From Epithemia pelagica (lineage: Eukaryota > Bacillariophyta > Bacillariophyceae > Surirellales > Surirellaceae): 64,000 nt of DNA. The stretch is from positions 2,046,001 to 2,110,000 of the forward strand of contig OX337232.1 in assembly GCA_946965045.2 (NCBI GenBank), read 5' to 3'. The notes beneath the pieces are model-generated. The model worked only from the letters and a program-made list of their open reading frames with translations, searched no databases and was not told where the DNA came from. The number at the start of each line of letters is the position of its first letter. Within the stretch, counting starts at the first letter, position 1. Shown here piece by piece: positions 31,516 through 40,298 of the stretch. The position numbers and the translations under genes were made by a program.

Positions 31516-32019
31516 GATTAACAGTCTCATCGCTCATTGCCCTGCAGTCGCATTGGAGATCATACTTACCCATCTACATTGCGTACAGATTGAGCTACAC
31601 CAACAAACAAGAGTTAGAGGACAAAGCTACCCAACCCAACAACAGGGCCAGCCTGGCTAAGGCTAGGGTCATCAACCCTCTCCTATTCCAGGACCTCAAG
31701 CTGGACCAGGACTTTGTGCAACTACCTTCCCAATACTCACCTGACCAGTACTTTGCTGAGGACTACGAGCAAGACGAGGAAGCTACCATCATTCCTGACT
31801 CCCCGGTTCAACTCGATCACCGCAACGAGTCCGGAAGTGACCAAGGATAAGTATCTTTAAGTAGTTTCCACAACAAACCAGAGACAAAACCGAGTTCCGC
31901 ACATCCGGGTTCCCAGCACAACACACATCCGGGTACTGACATACGTGGCACACACGTGGTACATCCGGGTTCAGATCACACCACACATTAAATAAACAAC
32001 GAACCAACCATATACTACC
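31516..32019. other. Retroelement leader with repeated ACATCCGGGT words
   Basis: About 500 bp lies between the 5' LTR and the polyprotein ATG. The sequence ACATCCGGGT occurs three times between about 31898 and 31971, with CACACGTGG-type words between copies. An 86-codon frame at 31590 begins with TTG, not ATG, and is acidic. It is not called as a gene. Confidence 0.5.
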
Positions 32020-35000
32020 ATGGATCCAACATACCCCAAGACACCTTCTCTTCCTTCTGACGACTCAGTACCGCCTGACATATCAGATACACAAGTGTTC
32101 AATCATATCACCCAGCATCTATTTGAATGTGATGAAGAACGAGCTCAAGCCCTTCATCAATGGATAAAACATAGTGGTTTCGAACACATTCTGAATGTCA
32201 TCGACTATCTTGCAGTCAATCCAGAAAAGAATATCAAGGACCTTGGACAATACAAGTATGGGAACAAGACGATGGATCTGAAGACATTTACAAGGCATCA
32301 ACTGAAGATCCTAGCACATTGGTCACGAGAACAAACCTCAACCCTGCAGCAGTCTGATTTACCTCGCTCTACCTGGTTGAACCTCACCAAGGCCAATTAT
32401 GATCATTGGAGAATCAATGCAGACTTCACCAAGCTCCGTCTGAACCAAGGTTGCATTTCGTCATTTCGTTTAGCAAAAAGAGAGGTGCTACGTCTTAACA
32501 ACTACATCTCCAATCTTCGTCTCGATGATTCATGGCACGGCACAACCTATCAGTTTCTTCTCCACTTTCAACACCAATTCCATCTTCTCGACAATCTGGG
32601 ATCAATGTTTGATCACATTCCTGGCCACTCCACTAGGATGACCTTCCTGATGAAAGCCGTTGAAAAGGTACCTGATTTACGACAAGTCAACATCTTGTCT
32701 GGTGCAAAGACACTTTGTTATCAATCATATTTCCGTCTTCTCCTTGATGCGGCATATGATCATGACCAAGTAACTCAAGCACCAAAGTCTAACCGACTTA
32801 AGCATACCAAGCAATGCGACTTTCAATATGATCAAGATTTTGATATCAAAGATCTATCACCCAAAGAAAAACACCGCATGATTAAGAGAACTAACGTGAA
32901 GACCAAGAAATCATCTTCGCTTCGTCCAAAGATCAGTCTTCCAAGAGATCTGTGGAGTAAACTCAACGACAATAGTCGTCAAGTAATCATTGCGTACAAC
33001 AAGTCTACCCAGAATCCGTCATCAACAACTGCATGCATGGAACAGACGCATACTCTTGACATTGATCCGGAACCTGATCCCGACCCTGGTCGTGCATGGA
33101 TTGACGACATGATTCAAGATGATTCCCAAGACCATCAAGATAATTTCTTTGATCTGATTACCTGGTTGGTTCCACAAGTTGTGACCAATATTGATGTCAA
33201 TCATCCAACATCTGATCTTGCTAATTTGGTGTCCAATATCAAGGCAACATCCATCCCTAATGATTGTCTCGAGAACAACAACTGTAAACAGAAAGTTGAG
33301 ATATCTCGACATCTGCTCTCTCGCATGTCTATTTTCTCCGGTGACAATCAATTGACTGGCTATAATCATTGGTATCTTGATCCCATGCAAGATACGGCAC
33401 CTTCTTCAAGGACTGTTGAAAATGATGGCAACAATCCGCATGATGCTTTTGGGAAGTATACCAATCGTGTTGTCTGTAACCTCAACCTTCTCTTGGATTT
33501 ACCTTACGATCATGGACCTGATACGCCTTCCTTCTTCACACCCCTGCTTGGAGAATACTGTTCCAAACCATATCTCCAAGATCAGAACATGGCTGAGAAC
33601 CGTTATCAGACCGTTAAGAGGACAACATACGTCGTGACCCTATCGGGCCATATCCCTCTTGAGATCCTCAATGGTCGCCCACCCGGCATTACCCACCCTC
33701 TTTTCTTCCTTATCTCGGACAAGGCCCCCTACTTTACCGAATCATATGCCCTCTTCCACCGTCCCTACCGTCCCTACCCTCCCTCTTTTGTCACGACACT
33801 TGGCTACTGGCTTGTTTTTGCCCCTCCTATTGGTGATACTTTGTCTCTGGACACTCAAACCCTTTGTTACTCTGCCATTCTTCATGATGCACCCACGCCA
33901 CCCAGCAACCTTTGTGTGGATACCTCTTCAGGGGAGGAATCGCTTCCAAGTGAACCCAACGGCAAGCAAGCTGACATTGTTTTCATTTGTAGCAAAGGTG
34001 AAGATCCATCCACGCAAATTCCAACGATCAAACATGATGACACTATTGGACAACCTTTCCTTGTTTATGATCCAGAGGAAAATGGGGAGCAACGACAACC
34101 GTATAATGGGGAGCAACCACAACCGTGTCTTATAAGATGCGTCATTGATTTAGAACAAGATGCTCTCAAGCAAGAAGACTGTATCAAGTACACTTTCTGC
34201 AAATCCATTTCCGACATTGACAAGATAATTTCATACCGTCAACATATGGAATACATCAAACAGGACAACCAAGCACAGGAAACTGAAGATGACGTTTTCC
34301 AGTTCAGAGACGTTGTTGCAGATCAAGAACCGTCAAGTATTAGCAACAATCCTGACTACAAAAGAAGTCACTGTAATATACTTGTTGATTGGGAGACTGG
34401 GGAGATGATCTATGAGCCTCCGTCACTCATGGTAAATGATGCCTATGCCAAGAAACATGATCTATTAAATGAACTTGGATGGAAACATCTCAAGCGTTTT
34501 GTCAAGACCAGTAAATGCCTTGTTCAAGCTGCTAAACAGCAGTCAAGAATCAAGCAAGTCTGTCGTTCCATCAAGTACAAGTTTGGTTATCAAGTTTCAA
34601 TGACAAATGAAGAATTAGTTGTTTTGTTAGACAAGCAACATGGTAAAAGAAAGTGGCACAACACTACTGAAGTTGAGCTCTTTCAGGCTTCACAGATCCA
34701 ATCCCTCACAAAAGTCAAGGATTGCGTTCAAGCTCAGTTCAAGAGAAGGGAAATGATAAATTCATCACCAGAAGAGTATCACAAGAACAAGATTCGAATC
34801 CATCTTGTAAAACATGATGATAGTCGCCCAGCACTTCTCATCACAGACGAGGCTTTTACCAAAGAACCGGTTGAGGCAATCTTTTTGTGTACTACTTCCA
34901 TTCACAACTTCCATACAACCACCTGTCTTGGGATTCTCAATGATATGGATGTATGGGGAGCAAAAGTTGGAATTGCACACGACCCGGAAGCTTTATCTGG

Positions 35001-35412
35001 AGAGAAGATCTTGATAGTTGCAAGACAAGAACTCAAGGAATCAGGTCACATCTTGATTACGCACAAGGCCTCAAAGGGATTGAAATCTTCAGGAGCAGGT
35101 CGGCGTGACTGTTTCTTTGACATCCCAATTGATATGGATTTGTCACCAACTAAGGCAGATCCCAATGTTTGGATGAAGAAGGCACCTGGGGAGCATAGCT
35201 CAAAGGGCATCGACAAGACCTACCAACTCAAGAATGATGACTATGAGAACATCCAGGAGACATTCTCAACAAACATTGGAAATTCTCGAAAGTATGGACC
35301 ATGTTCAAGATCATATTCTTCTGGGGAGGAAACGTTCAGAAGCATGACAAGGAAAATAACAATCCTCACTCGACGAATTGTGGGGAGTGTTAGGATTCTC
35401 ACCTTTAACTAG
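32020..35412 (+). CDS. Copia-type gag-pol-derived polyprotein, catalytically degraded but open
   Basis: The ATG is at 32020; 1,130 aa, with the stop inside the 3' LTR. Residues 1-330 are gag-like (helix-rich, STWLNLTKANYDHWRINADF). Around 500-540 the end of an integrase core is recognisable (KPYLQDQNMAENRYQTVKRT, where AENR carries the third catalytic residue). The earlier HHCC and DD parts are not visible. Around 790-1060 is a reverse-transcriptase N-terminal half: KRSHCNILVDWETGE, GWKHLKRFVK, WGAKVGIAHDPEA, PNVWMKKAPG. In active Copia enzymes the first catalytic Asp lies in a DVxNAYL-type block; here it reads KVGIAHD, so it is lost. The YVDD block and RNase H are deleted. No internal stops or shifts are present. 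Confidence 0.82.
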   Translation: MDPTYPKTPSLPSDDSVPPDISDTQVFNHITQHLFECDEERAQALHQWIKHSGFEHILNVIDYLAVNPEKNIKDLGQYKYGNKTMDLKTFTRHQLKILAHWSREQTSTLQQSDLPRSTWLNLTKANYDHWRINADFTKLRLNQGCISSFRLAKREVLRLNNYISNLRLDDSWHGTTYQFLLHFQHQFHLLDNLGSMFDHIPGHSTRMTFLMKAVEKVPDLRQVNILSGAKTLCYQSYFRLLLDAAYDHDQVTQAPKSNRLKHTKQCDFQYDQDFDIKDLSPKEKHRMIKRTNVKTKKSSSLRPKISLPRDLWSKLNDNSRQVIIAYNKSTQNPSSTTACMEQTHTLDIDPEPDPDPGRAWIDDMIQDDSQDHQDNFFDLITWLVPQVVTNIDVNHPTSDLANLVSNIKATSIPNDCLENNNCKQKVEISRHLLSRMSIFSGDNQLTGYNHWYLDPMQDTAPSSRTVENDGNNPHDAFGKYTNRVVCNLNLLLDLPYDHGPDTPSFFTPLLGEYCSKPYLQDQNMAENRYQTVKRTTYVVTLSGHIPLEILNGRPPGITHPLFFLISDKAPYFTESYALFHRPYRPYPPSFVTTLGYWLVFAPPIGDTLSLDTQTLCYSAILHDAPTPPSNLCVDTSSGEESLPSEPNGKQADIVFICSKGEDPSTQIPTIKHDDTIGQPFLVYDPEENGEQRQPYNGEQPQPCLIRCVIDLEQDALKQEDCIKYTFCKSISDIDKIISYRQHMEYIKQDNQAQETEDDVFQFRDVVADQEPSSISNNPDYKRSHCNILVDWETGEMIYEPPSLMVNDAYAKKHDLLNELGWKHLKRFVKTSKCLVQAAKQQSRIKQVCRSIKYKFGYQVSMTNEELVVLLDKQHGKRKWHNTTEVELFQASQIQSLTKVKDCVQAQFKRREMINSSPEEYHKNKIRIHLVKHDDSRPALLITDEAFTKEPVEAIFLCTTSIHNFHTTTCLGILNDMDVWGAKVGIAHDPEALSGEKILIVARQELKESGHILITHKASKGLKSSGAGRRDCFFDIPIDMDLSPTKADPNVWMKKAPGEHSSKGIDKTYQLKNDDYENIQETFSTNIGNSRKYGPCSRSYSSGEETFRSMTRKITILTRRIVGSVRILTFN

Positions 35413-36143
35413 GTGATGGTGGAATCTACAACACATCGACTGATGCTAGTATTTTATGGCATCCGATGACATTTGTGTTAAAGTGAGAAAAGAATGACGG
35501 CATGCTCGCGGACCTATAATTTTGGCCAAGGCATGCTCGCAATGCACGCGCTATCGGCGACCGCTCGGATATTGACTATGGCCCATCACGTGCGCGCCCA
35601 GTATTCTCAAGCGCGCGCAATCACGATCCGAGTGAGCACCTCCACGACTTACCTCAACGACCTAAGTAATCAAAGCACGAATCACGATCACGCGAGACCA
35701 TATTTCCATTCCCACAATTCCAAGAATGCAATCAACAACGCGCCAAGAAAACTACCTATATCACAACAAAGCAAGAGCTGTTGGCATTGGTATATGATAT
35801 ACAACTGCATATACTTTCAATACAACAATGCAGGTCTACTCCAACCATTTGAGGACCTATCACACCAGATCCATGGCCGTATACAGGAGCCAGGACCTCG
35901 ACCTTCATCAAACATCTTAGTTAGTAATCATCTCACAATCATTAATATCACCATTTTAACACTCATCTTAAGACTTACCTCTTATCAGTGGACCGACTGC
36001 CCCCACCCACGGCGGACTTTGACTTGCAACTCTTCTCTGACCCGTGGAGGATTGTTGTATCGGTTGGTGATCGATTGTCGGCTCAGCGAGCCTTTTACCC
36101 AACTACCTATTACCCTTCTGAATTCTCAATGAGAGTTCTGCTA
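35388..36143 (+). repeat. 3' LTR (756 bp)
   Basis: It has the same length as the 5' LTR, with three visible substitutions. It follows GTGGGGAG and is followed by GGTTC. The last 25 bases of the polyprotein frame lie inside it. Confidence 0.93.
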
Positions 36144-36941
36144 GGTTCGTCGCCCCTGGTGGTTGCACATGTGTGGTATGATCTTACCACAACCGACATC
36201 GCAAGTTCCAAGCTCAACGACAGTGAGAAGACAGAGAAAGGATTGAAGAGGTTCTTTGTTGCGATGTATTTTCTGTTCACTTACCCAAAAAATGCGCATA
36301 TCATTGCAACCGTGTTTCACCAAAATGAGAAATATTCCCGGGGTGAGGCAGTGTGGCAGTGGGTCCGTAAGATCCAAGGCCTGAAAGCCAAAGTCATCAT
36401 TTGGCCTCAATCACATGACGACCCGAACCGTGAAGTGTATGTTGTTACAGTTGATGGGGTGGACATGAAGACATGGGAACCGATGCATGAAACCTTTCCG
36501 CATGACCGACAATTCTTTTCCAAGAAATTCGCGCATGGTGGGCTGAAGTACGAGTTGGCAGTGAGTGTATTTTGGGGTCGGCTTGTCTGGATCAATGGCC
36601 CGTACAAGGCAGGCTGTCATGACCTGACCATCTTTTGAAACGGGCTTAAGGATCGCTTGGCAGATGGCAAGATGGCGATCGCTGACCGAGGATACGTTTC
36701 CTCTAGGGAAGATGAGGTCCACAAATTGGCAACGCCCAGAGCCACCGACAGTACGGAACTAGCAAAGTTCAAGTCTCGTTGCCGATGCAGGCATGAGACA
36801 TTCAATGGAAGGATCAAGAACTTCCGCATTCTGTCTGACACATACCGCCACTCCCTGGACAACCATCAGGCAGCTTTTGAAGCGGTTTGTGTCCTTGTCC
36901 AGTATCAAATCATGAATGGTTCTACGTTGTTTAACATCTAG

Positions 36942-37098
36942 AGAGTAGGTCTAACATGGCAAAATAACCAATAACCAATAACAAACGATCCTAAAAATAG
37001 TTATCATCTTGATGCATATTATGACTACTTCTCTGTACCACGTGGCATATAACAGAAAAGGATTCGCTTTCTTCTTCTTCGTTACTCAGTACTAAAGC
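36942..37098. other. Short spacer between transposase and 530-aa gene
   Basis: It contains a duplicated AACCAATAACCAATAAC word (about 36965-36985) and separates two convergent genes. Nothing else is seen. Confidence 0.3.
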
Positions 37099-38691
37099 TC
37101 AAAGGGATGCAAAGAGAGAGTTGACATCAGTCACACCACCATCAGAGGATCCACCAACTGGGACAGACTTGCTGTCAGAGACCATCCAATAAACATAGAC
37201 AGAAAAAAATGAGGTGCGCCCACTCTGTTTTTTCATCGGCGCCGTCTTCCTCGTCATGTTGATGTTGTCCCCAGGGTGAATCACTGAGTTGTCTAACTCA
37301 ACGCCCTCAGGGAAAATCCCAAGCCAATTCTTGCTACTGCATGCCTTGTTGAGCTTGCTCTTCATGCATGTTGAATGCAGCCGGTTGCTGACATTCTTCG
37401 AGTTGTCTCCGGTGAACTCTGTGTCTTCAAAACGCGACAAAAACTGATCAACATCATCATCCATCGAATCACGCCACGGACCTTCAATCAAGATGGCACG
37501 TCTCTCCAAGCCAGGGAAACCAGTGGCAATCCTTGCGCTGTACTTGTCGATATCCAGTGGCTCGACTTTCATTCGGATGATGTAGACGGTGCGTTCGTGT
37601 TTGTGATACACAACGCCAGGCACTCGGAAGACCATCACCTCATGAGAATCGGGGTAGTCAAATGAGATGTTGACAATCTTCGGGTTTTGGATGGTGCCCA
37701 AAGGGAACTCGGTCATTTCGCCAGAGTTTCCGCTGCTGCTGTCGGTCGTGGACGACATGATGGGAACGGCTGTGATGGGAGCTGGGACTGAGGCTTGGTC
37801 AGGGAGGACGAAGGAAGGAGGTGCAAGTTGGATGCCTTGTGGCTCAGGAGATGGAGATTGAAAGCTGGAGAACCGCGGTGGAGTTGCAAAGGAGGGAAGG
37901 TCTCCTCCGAATGCAACGGCTCTCTTCGAAGTTGCACGCGGCGGCGTATGGAACCGTGCAGATGTTGCGCCGGTTGACTGGACCTTGCTGGGCGGGCGAT
38001 GTATTTTGATGTCTCCTGCGCCTGCGCCTTCGTCAAGCTTGTGCTTGCTTGCCTGGACGCGCGGTTCAGAGGCAACGGACAAGTTCGTAAATCCACCAAT
38101 CAACGCGAAATCGTCGATGTTTTGTTCCTCCTCCTCGGATGCCTCGTCGTCCACCGCAAGGTCTTCGAAATCGACGTCGTCAACGCTGCTCGTCGTGGTG
38201 CCGGAACTTGCTGGGCCACTATAAGCAGCGAACGCCTCTCTGTTGGTGCCAAAGTTGCTGAGGATCCGAGTGTTCCACTCAGCAAGGGTCCGCTCACTGG
38301 GGGTGATCTTGCACTCGTCCAGGAGCTTCTTGTACTTCTCAATGTCAAGCTTGGTAAGTGACGAACAGCGCTTTTGAAAGCGGCGGAAGATCTTCCCAGA
38401 GCCGTACTTGTCACTTGACGAGGCTCCTCCCACGATGTCCGAAAAGAAGACTTCGGCTCGAGGCTTGGATGGGATGCTCTCGATGTCTTGCAAGAGAGTT
38501 TTCACCTGCTGGTTCGATAAGAATGAGGGATTCGGCATTATGAGAGGTTGTGAGCCTTTCTTTGCAAAGCAACAAACTACTCGTAGACCTGTCAAAAGCA
38601 ACATTAGTCTTATTTTCATTCCTACGTATACGCAATCATAGGTACATCTTAGGCATTGGTACTGCGTTGCCGTGGAGCATTTTGGCGCCAT
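37099..38691 (-). CDS. Element-borne 530-aa unknown protein
   Basis: The longest ATG frame starts at 38691. In-frame ATGs at 38619 (MKIRLMLLLTG...) and 38538 (MPNPSFLSNQQVKTLLQDIE) are alternatives, and the last begins with a more conserved-looking helix. Residues ~52-160 are helical with KIFRRFQKRCSSL and WNTRILSNFG. An acidic run (DEASEEEEQNIDD) and a long Pro/Ser-rich linker follow. Residues ~340-500 form a globular beta-rich C-terminal domain (KIVNISFDYPDSHEVMVFRV, VYIIRMKVEPLDID, GPWRDSMDDDVDQFLSRFE). No catalytic motif is recognised. Its position inside the inverted repeats suggests an accessory role in element mobility (inference). Confidence 0.65.
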   Translation of the reverse strand: MAPKCSTATQYQCLRCTYDCVYVGMKIRLMLLLTGLRVVCCFAKKGSQPLIMPNPSFLSNQQVKTLLQDIESIPSKPRAEVFFSDIVGGASSSDKYGSGKIFRRFQKRCSSLTKLDIEKYKKLLDECKITPSERTLAEWNTRILSNFGTNREAFAAYSGPASSGTTTSSVDDVDFEDLAVDDEASEEEEQNIDDFALIGGFTNLSVASEPRVQASKHKLDEGAGAGDIKIHRPPSKVQSTGATSARFHTPPRATSKRAVAFGGDLPSFATPPRFSSFQSPSPEPQGIQLAPPSFVLPDQASVPAPITAVPIMSSTTDSSSGNSGEMTEFPLGTIQNPKIVNISFDYPDSHEVMVFRVPGVVYHKHERTVYIIRMKVEPLDIDKYSARIATGFPGLERRAILIEGPWRDSMDDDVDQFLSRFEDTEFTGDNSKNVSNRLHSTCMKSKLNKACSSKNWLGIFPEGVELDNSVIHPGDNINMTRKTAPMKKQSGRTSFFSVYVYWMVSDSKSVPVGGSSDGGVTDVNSLFASL

Positions 38692-38699
38692 CCTTTTTG

Positions 38700-38933
38700 G
38701 CGCCGTCCTTATTCATACCTCTACGCAATCATAGGTACATTTTGGCCGTTGATACGCATTGCTATCCATTCGTGCCGTGCGTTGCATGGCATACATTACA
38801 GCGAAGCGACTGTTCGCGGGAAGCAGCTTCCCGTCAAGGGTGGGTCTTGTTTGACGCTATTCTATCAATGAAAGAGCATTGACATGGCAATCAAACTGTT
38901 TCTACTATCATCTTATCGCTCATAACTTCTAAG
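38700..38933. promoter_or_regulatory. Divergent promoter region between the 530-aa and 186-aa genes
   Basis: This is the start-to-start space between two divergent element genes. The word TACGCAATCATAGGTACAT occurs at about 38628 and 38725, close to both starts. TTTTGGCGCC and TTTTTGGCGCC lie at 38681-38705. The repeated words are candidate binding sites for an element protein (inference). Confidence 0.4.
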
Positions 38934-39494
38934 ATGGCACCGATTGGAAAGGAAGGTTGGATTCCCTGGCGCAAGAGCGCAACTCGAGCTCTCATTGTTT
39001 CTGAGTTGGAAAGCGGTGGCATTCCACTCACGCATGCAATTGGAGTCACGGCCGAAGATGTTTGGAGCAAGTACAAGGATCATGAAACTGTTGTGTCCGA
39101 GAAAGTGGTCAAGGAGCAGTTTCTTCTCCGTCTCAGGGACCACCAGAAACAAGTAGCTATCAAGAAACAATGTTCCTCACGTGAGGAAATCGCCCTCCGT
39201 CACGACCTTGCCATGCATCCTCCTCTCTGTAGCAACGCCTTCGGCCGTCCATTCTGGAACGGCTCTGATGCACAGAATTTTCTGGAACAAGATGTCTTCA
39301 ACCGAGTTTATGAACGCATGCATGTTGACCTGCTCTACCTCAGCCGCCCTGAGTACCAGGAGTTTCCGATGCGTTTGTTCCGTCATCATCTCTACCAAGA
39401 GATCAAACGCCAGAAGTTTATCTGTTTCCTTGAAATGAAGCGGGCCCAGAAACTAGCCACCAAGCAAGCCAAAGATCAGACCCGTAGCTCTTAA
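38934..39494 (+). CDS. Element-borne 186-aa unknown protein
   Basis: The ATG is at 38934 (MAPIGKEGWIPWRKSATRAL). The protein is helical and basic: a first unit with AEDVWSKYKDHETVV and FLLRLRDHQKQV, then SREEIALRHDLAMHPP, then YLSRPEYQEFPMRLFRHHLY and QEIKRQKFICFLEMKRAQKL. The shape would fit a DNA-binding helical protein, like the Myb-like partner found in Harbinger elements, but no family signature is present. I recall similar proteins repeated in diatom genomes; this needs a search. It lies just inside the right inverted repeat and reads toward it. Confidence 0.65.
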   Translation: MAPIGKEGWIPWRKSATRALIVSELESGGIPLTHAIGVTAEDVWSKYKDHETVVSEKVVKEQFLLRLRDHQKQVAIKKQCSSREEIALRHDLAMHPPLCSNAFGRPFWNGSDAQNFLEQDVFNRVYERMHVDLLYLSRPEYQEFPMRLFRHHLYQEIKRQKFICFLEMKRAQKLATKQAKDQTRSS

Positions 39495-39496
39495 AG

Positions 39497-40200
39497 TAAA
39501 TTGGTTGATTGTTGTGCCATTCCTCTAGTTTGTCTTCGTAGTCTTTTGTACAGTTGTTCGTAATCTTTGTCCAGTTGTCCAGTTGTCGAGTTGTCCAGTT
39601 GTCAAGTTGTCCAGTTGTCCAGTTGTCCAGTTGTCCAGTTGTCCAGTTGTCCAGTTGTCCAGTTCGTTGTCCAGTTGTCCAGTTGTCCAGTTCAATTTGT
39701 CCAGTTGTCCAGTTGTCCAGTTCGATCGCTGATTGTCAAGTTCAGTTTTGTGTTTCCCGCAGGTCATGTTAATACGAATCGACATCCCCCGGCTCCCCAA
39801 CTTGTCATATATTGTACTATTCTACAGTAGAATTTTTCTCAACGGATCGTATCTTCTGGAGTACTTAGCGATCAAATTTTCAAGTCCGCACATACGGGAT
39901 CAAAAGTATCGATCAGACCCTGTCACGCCCATCGCTACAGGACTAACATTTCTCCGTTGAGTTGGTCGTGTACAGAAAATTGCGATAAGTATCCATGTCC
40001 AGTTATATTGCCCCATTTGTCCCTTCCGGACAACGTCACGAACCGAACTAGACTAGAGAGCTCTAAGCCTGAATAGCTAGAGGACAAGAAGTGTCTCCTA
40101 GCAATCGAGTCTATGTGTCCCCAACGACATAATTCCGAGTGTTCCTGATCGATGATTCCTACAAAATATTCTACAGTGTATCGTGGAATTGTACGTACAT
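39497..40200 (-). repeat. Right long inverted repeat of the element
   Basis: It is the inverted counterpart of 29000-29760. It contains the right minisatellite (39567-39722), the GGGGGATGTC block (seen inverted at 39782-39795) and the CTAGCAATCGAGTCTATGTG block near 40098-40117. The outer edge is approximate. Confidence 0.7.
39567..39722 (-). repeat. 8-bp minisatellite (TTGTCCAG)n, right copy
   Basis: It has about 17 units. Read on the minus strand it has blocks of 3, 3 and 11 units divided by AATTGAA-like and CGAA interruptions, as in the left copy. Two units in the long block carry single changes (TTGTCGAG, TTGTCAAG). Confidence 0.95.
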
Positions 40201-40298
40201 GGTAGAGATGGGGATTGCGTCAAACTGGCCCATGAACCATGAATGCGTCAAACTGGCCGATTTCCTCACAAATTGAGACCTCTCTCCGCTCTTCACTG

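Larger units (their letters stand above)
30760..36143 (+). mobile_element. Copia-like LTR retroelement, non-autonomous
   Basis: It has 756-bp LTRs at 30760-31515 and 35388-36143, flanked by GGTTC. A polypurine tract (GTGGGGAG, 35380-35387) abuts the 3' LTR. The internal part holds one long ORF of 1,130 codons with gag-like, degraded integrase and degraded reverse-transcriptase segments, but no YVDD block and no RNase H. No obvious initiator-Met-tRNA primer site is seen after the 5' LTR. It sits on the plus strand inside the transposase gene. Confidence 0.92.
30635..36941 (+). pseudogene. PIF/Harbinger-like (IS5-type) transposase, split by an LTR element and carrying a stop
   Basis: The 5' part is 30635-30759 (ATG with an in-frame TAA 21 bp upstream), and the 3' part is 36149-36941. 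The retroelement with its duplicated GGTTC lies between. Removing it restores one frame of 306 codons across the join. DDE-type motifs are TVDGV (first Asp), IADRGYVS (second Asp) and CRHETFNGRIKNF (Glu), with WINGPYKAGCHDLT between the first two. This is the arrangement of Harbinger/IS5 transposases, which cut and paste DNA. A TGA at 36636-36638 interrupts the core where a CGA Arg codon is a simple precursor. So it was inactivated at least twice. It is probably the former transposase of the outer element. Confidence 0.8.
29000..40200. mobile_element. Large DNA element bounded by ~0.7-kb inverted repeats with minisatellites
   Basis: Two long imperfect inverted repeats (left ~29000-29760, right ~39497-40200) face each other. 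Shared blocks read inward on the left and, reverse-complemented, on the right: GGAACACTCGGAA, GGGGACACATAG, CGATTGCTAGGAGACACTTC, TTGTCCTCTAGCT, CTCAACGGAGAA, ATCCCGTATGTGC, GAGCCGGGGGATGTC, CAGCGATCGAACTGGACAAC. Between them are a 137-aa gene, a Harbinger-like transposase, a 530-aa gene and a 186-aa gene, plus a nested LTR element. Without the 5.4-kb retroelement the unit would be about 5.8 kb. Outer ends and target duplication could not be fixed. The strands of the genes alternate (-,+,-,+). Confidence 0.75.

Noticed and set aside
30866-36132. A 212-aa ORF present twice (30866-31504 and 35494-36132)
   Set aside because: The two copies are the LTRs. The frame is a by-product of LTR sequence with no protein features.
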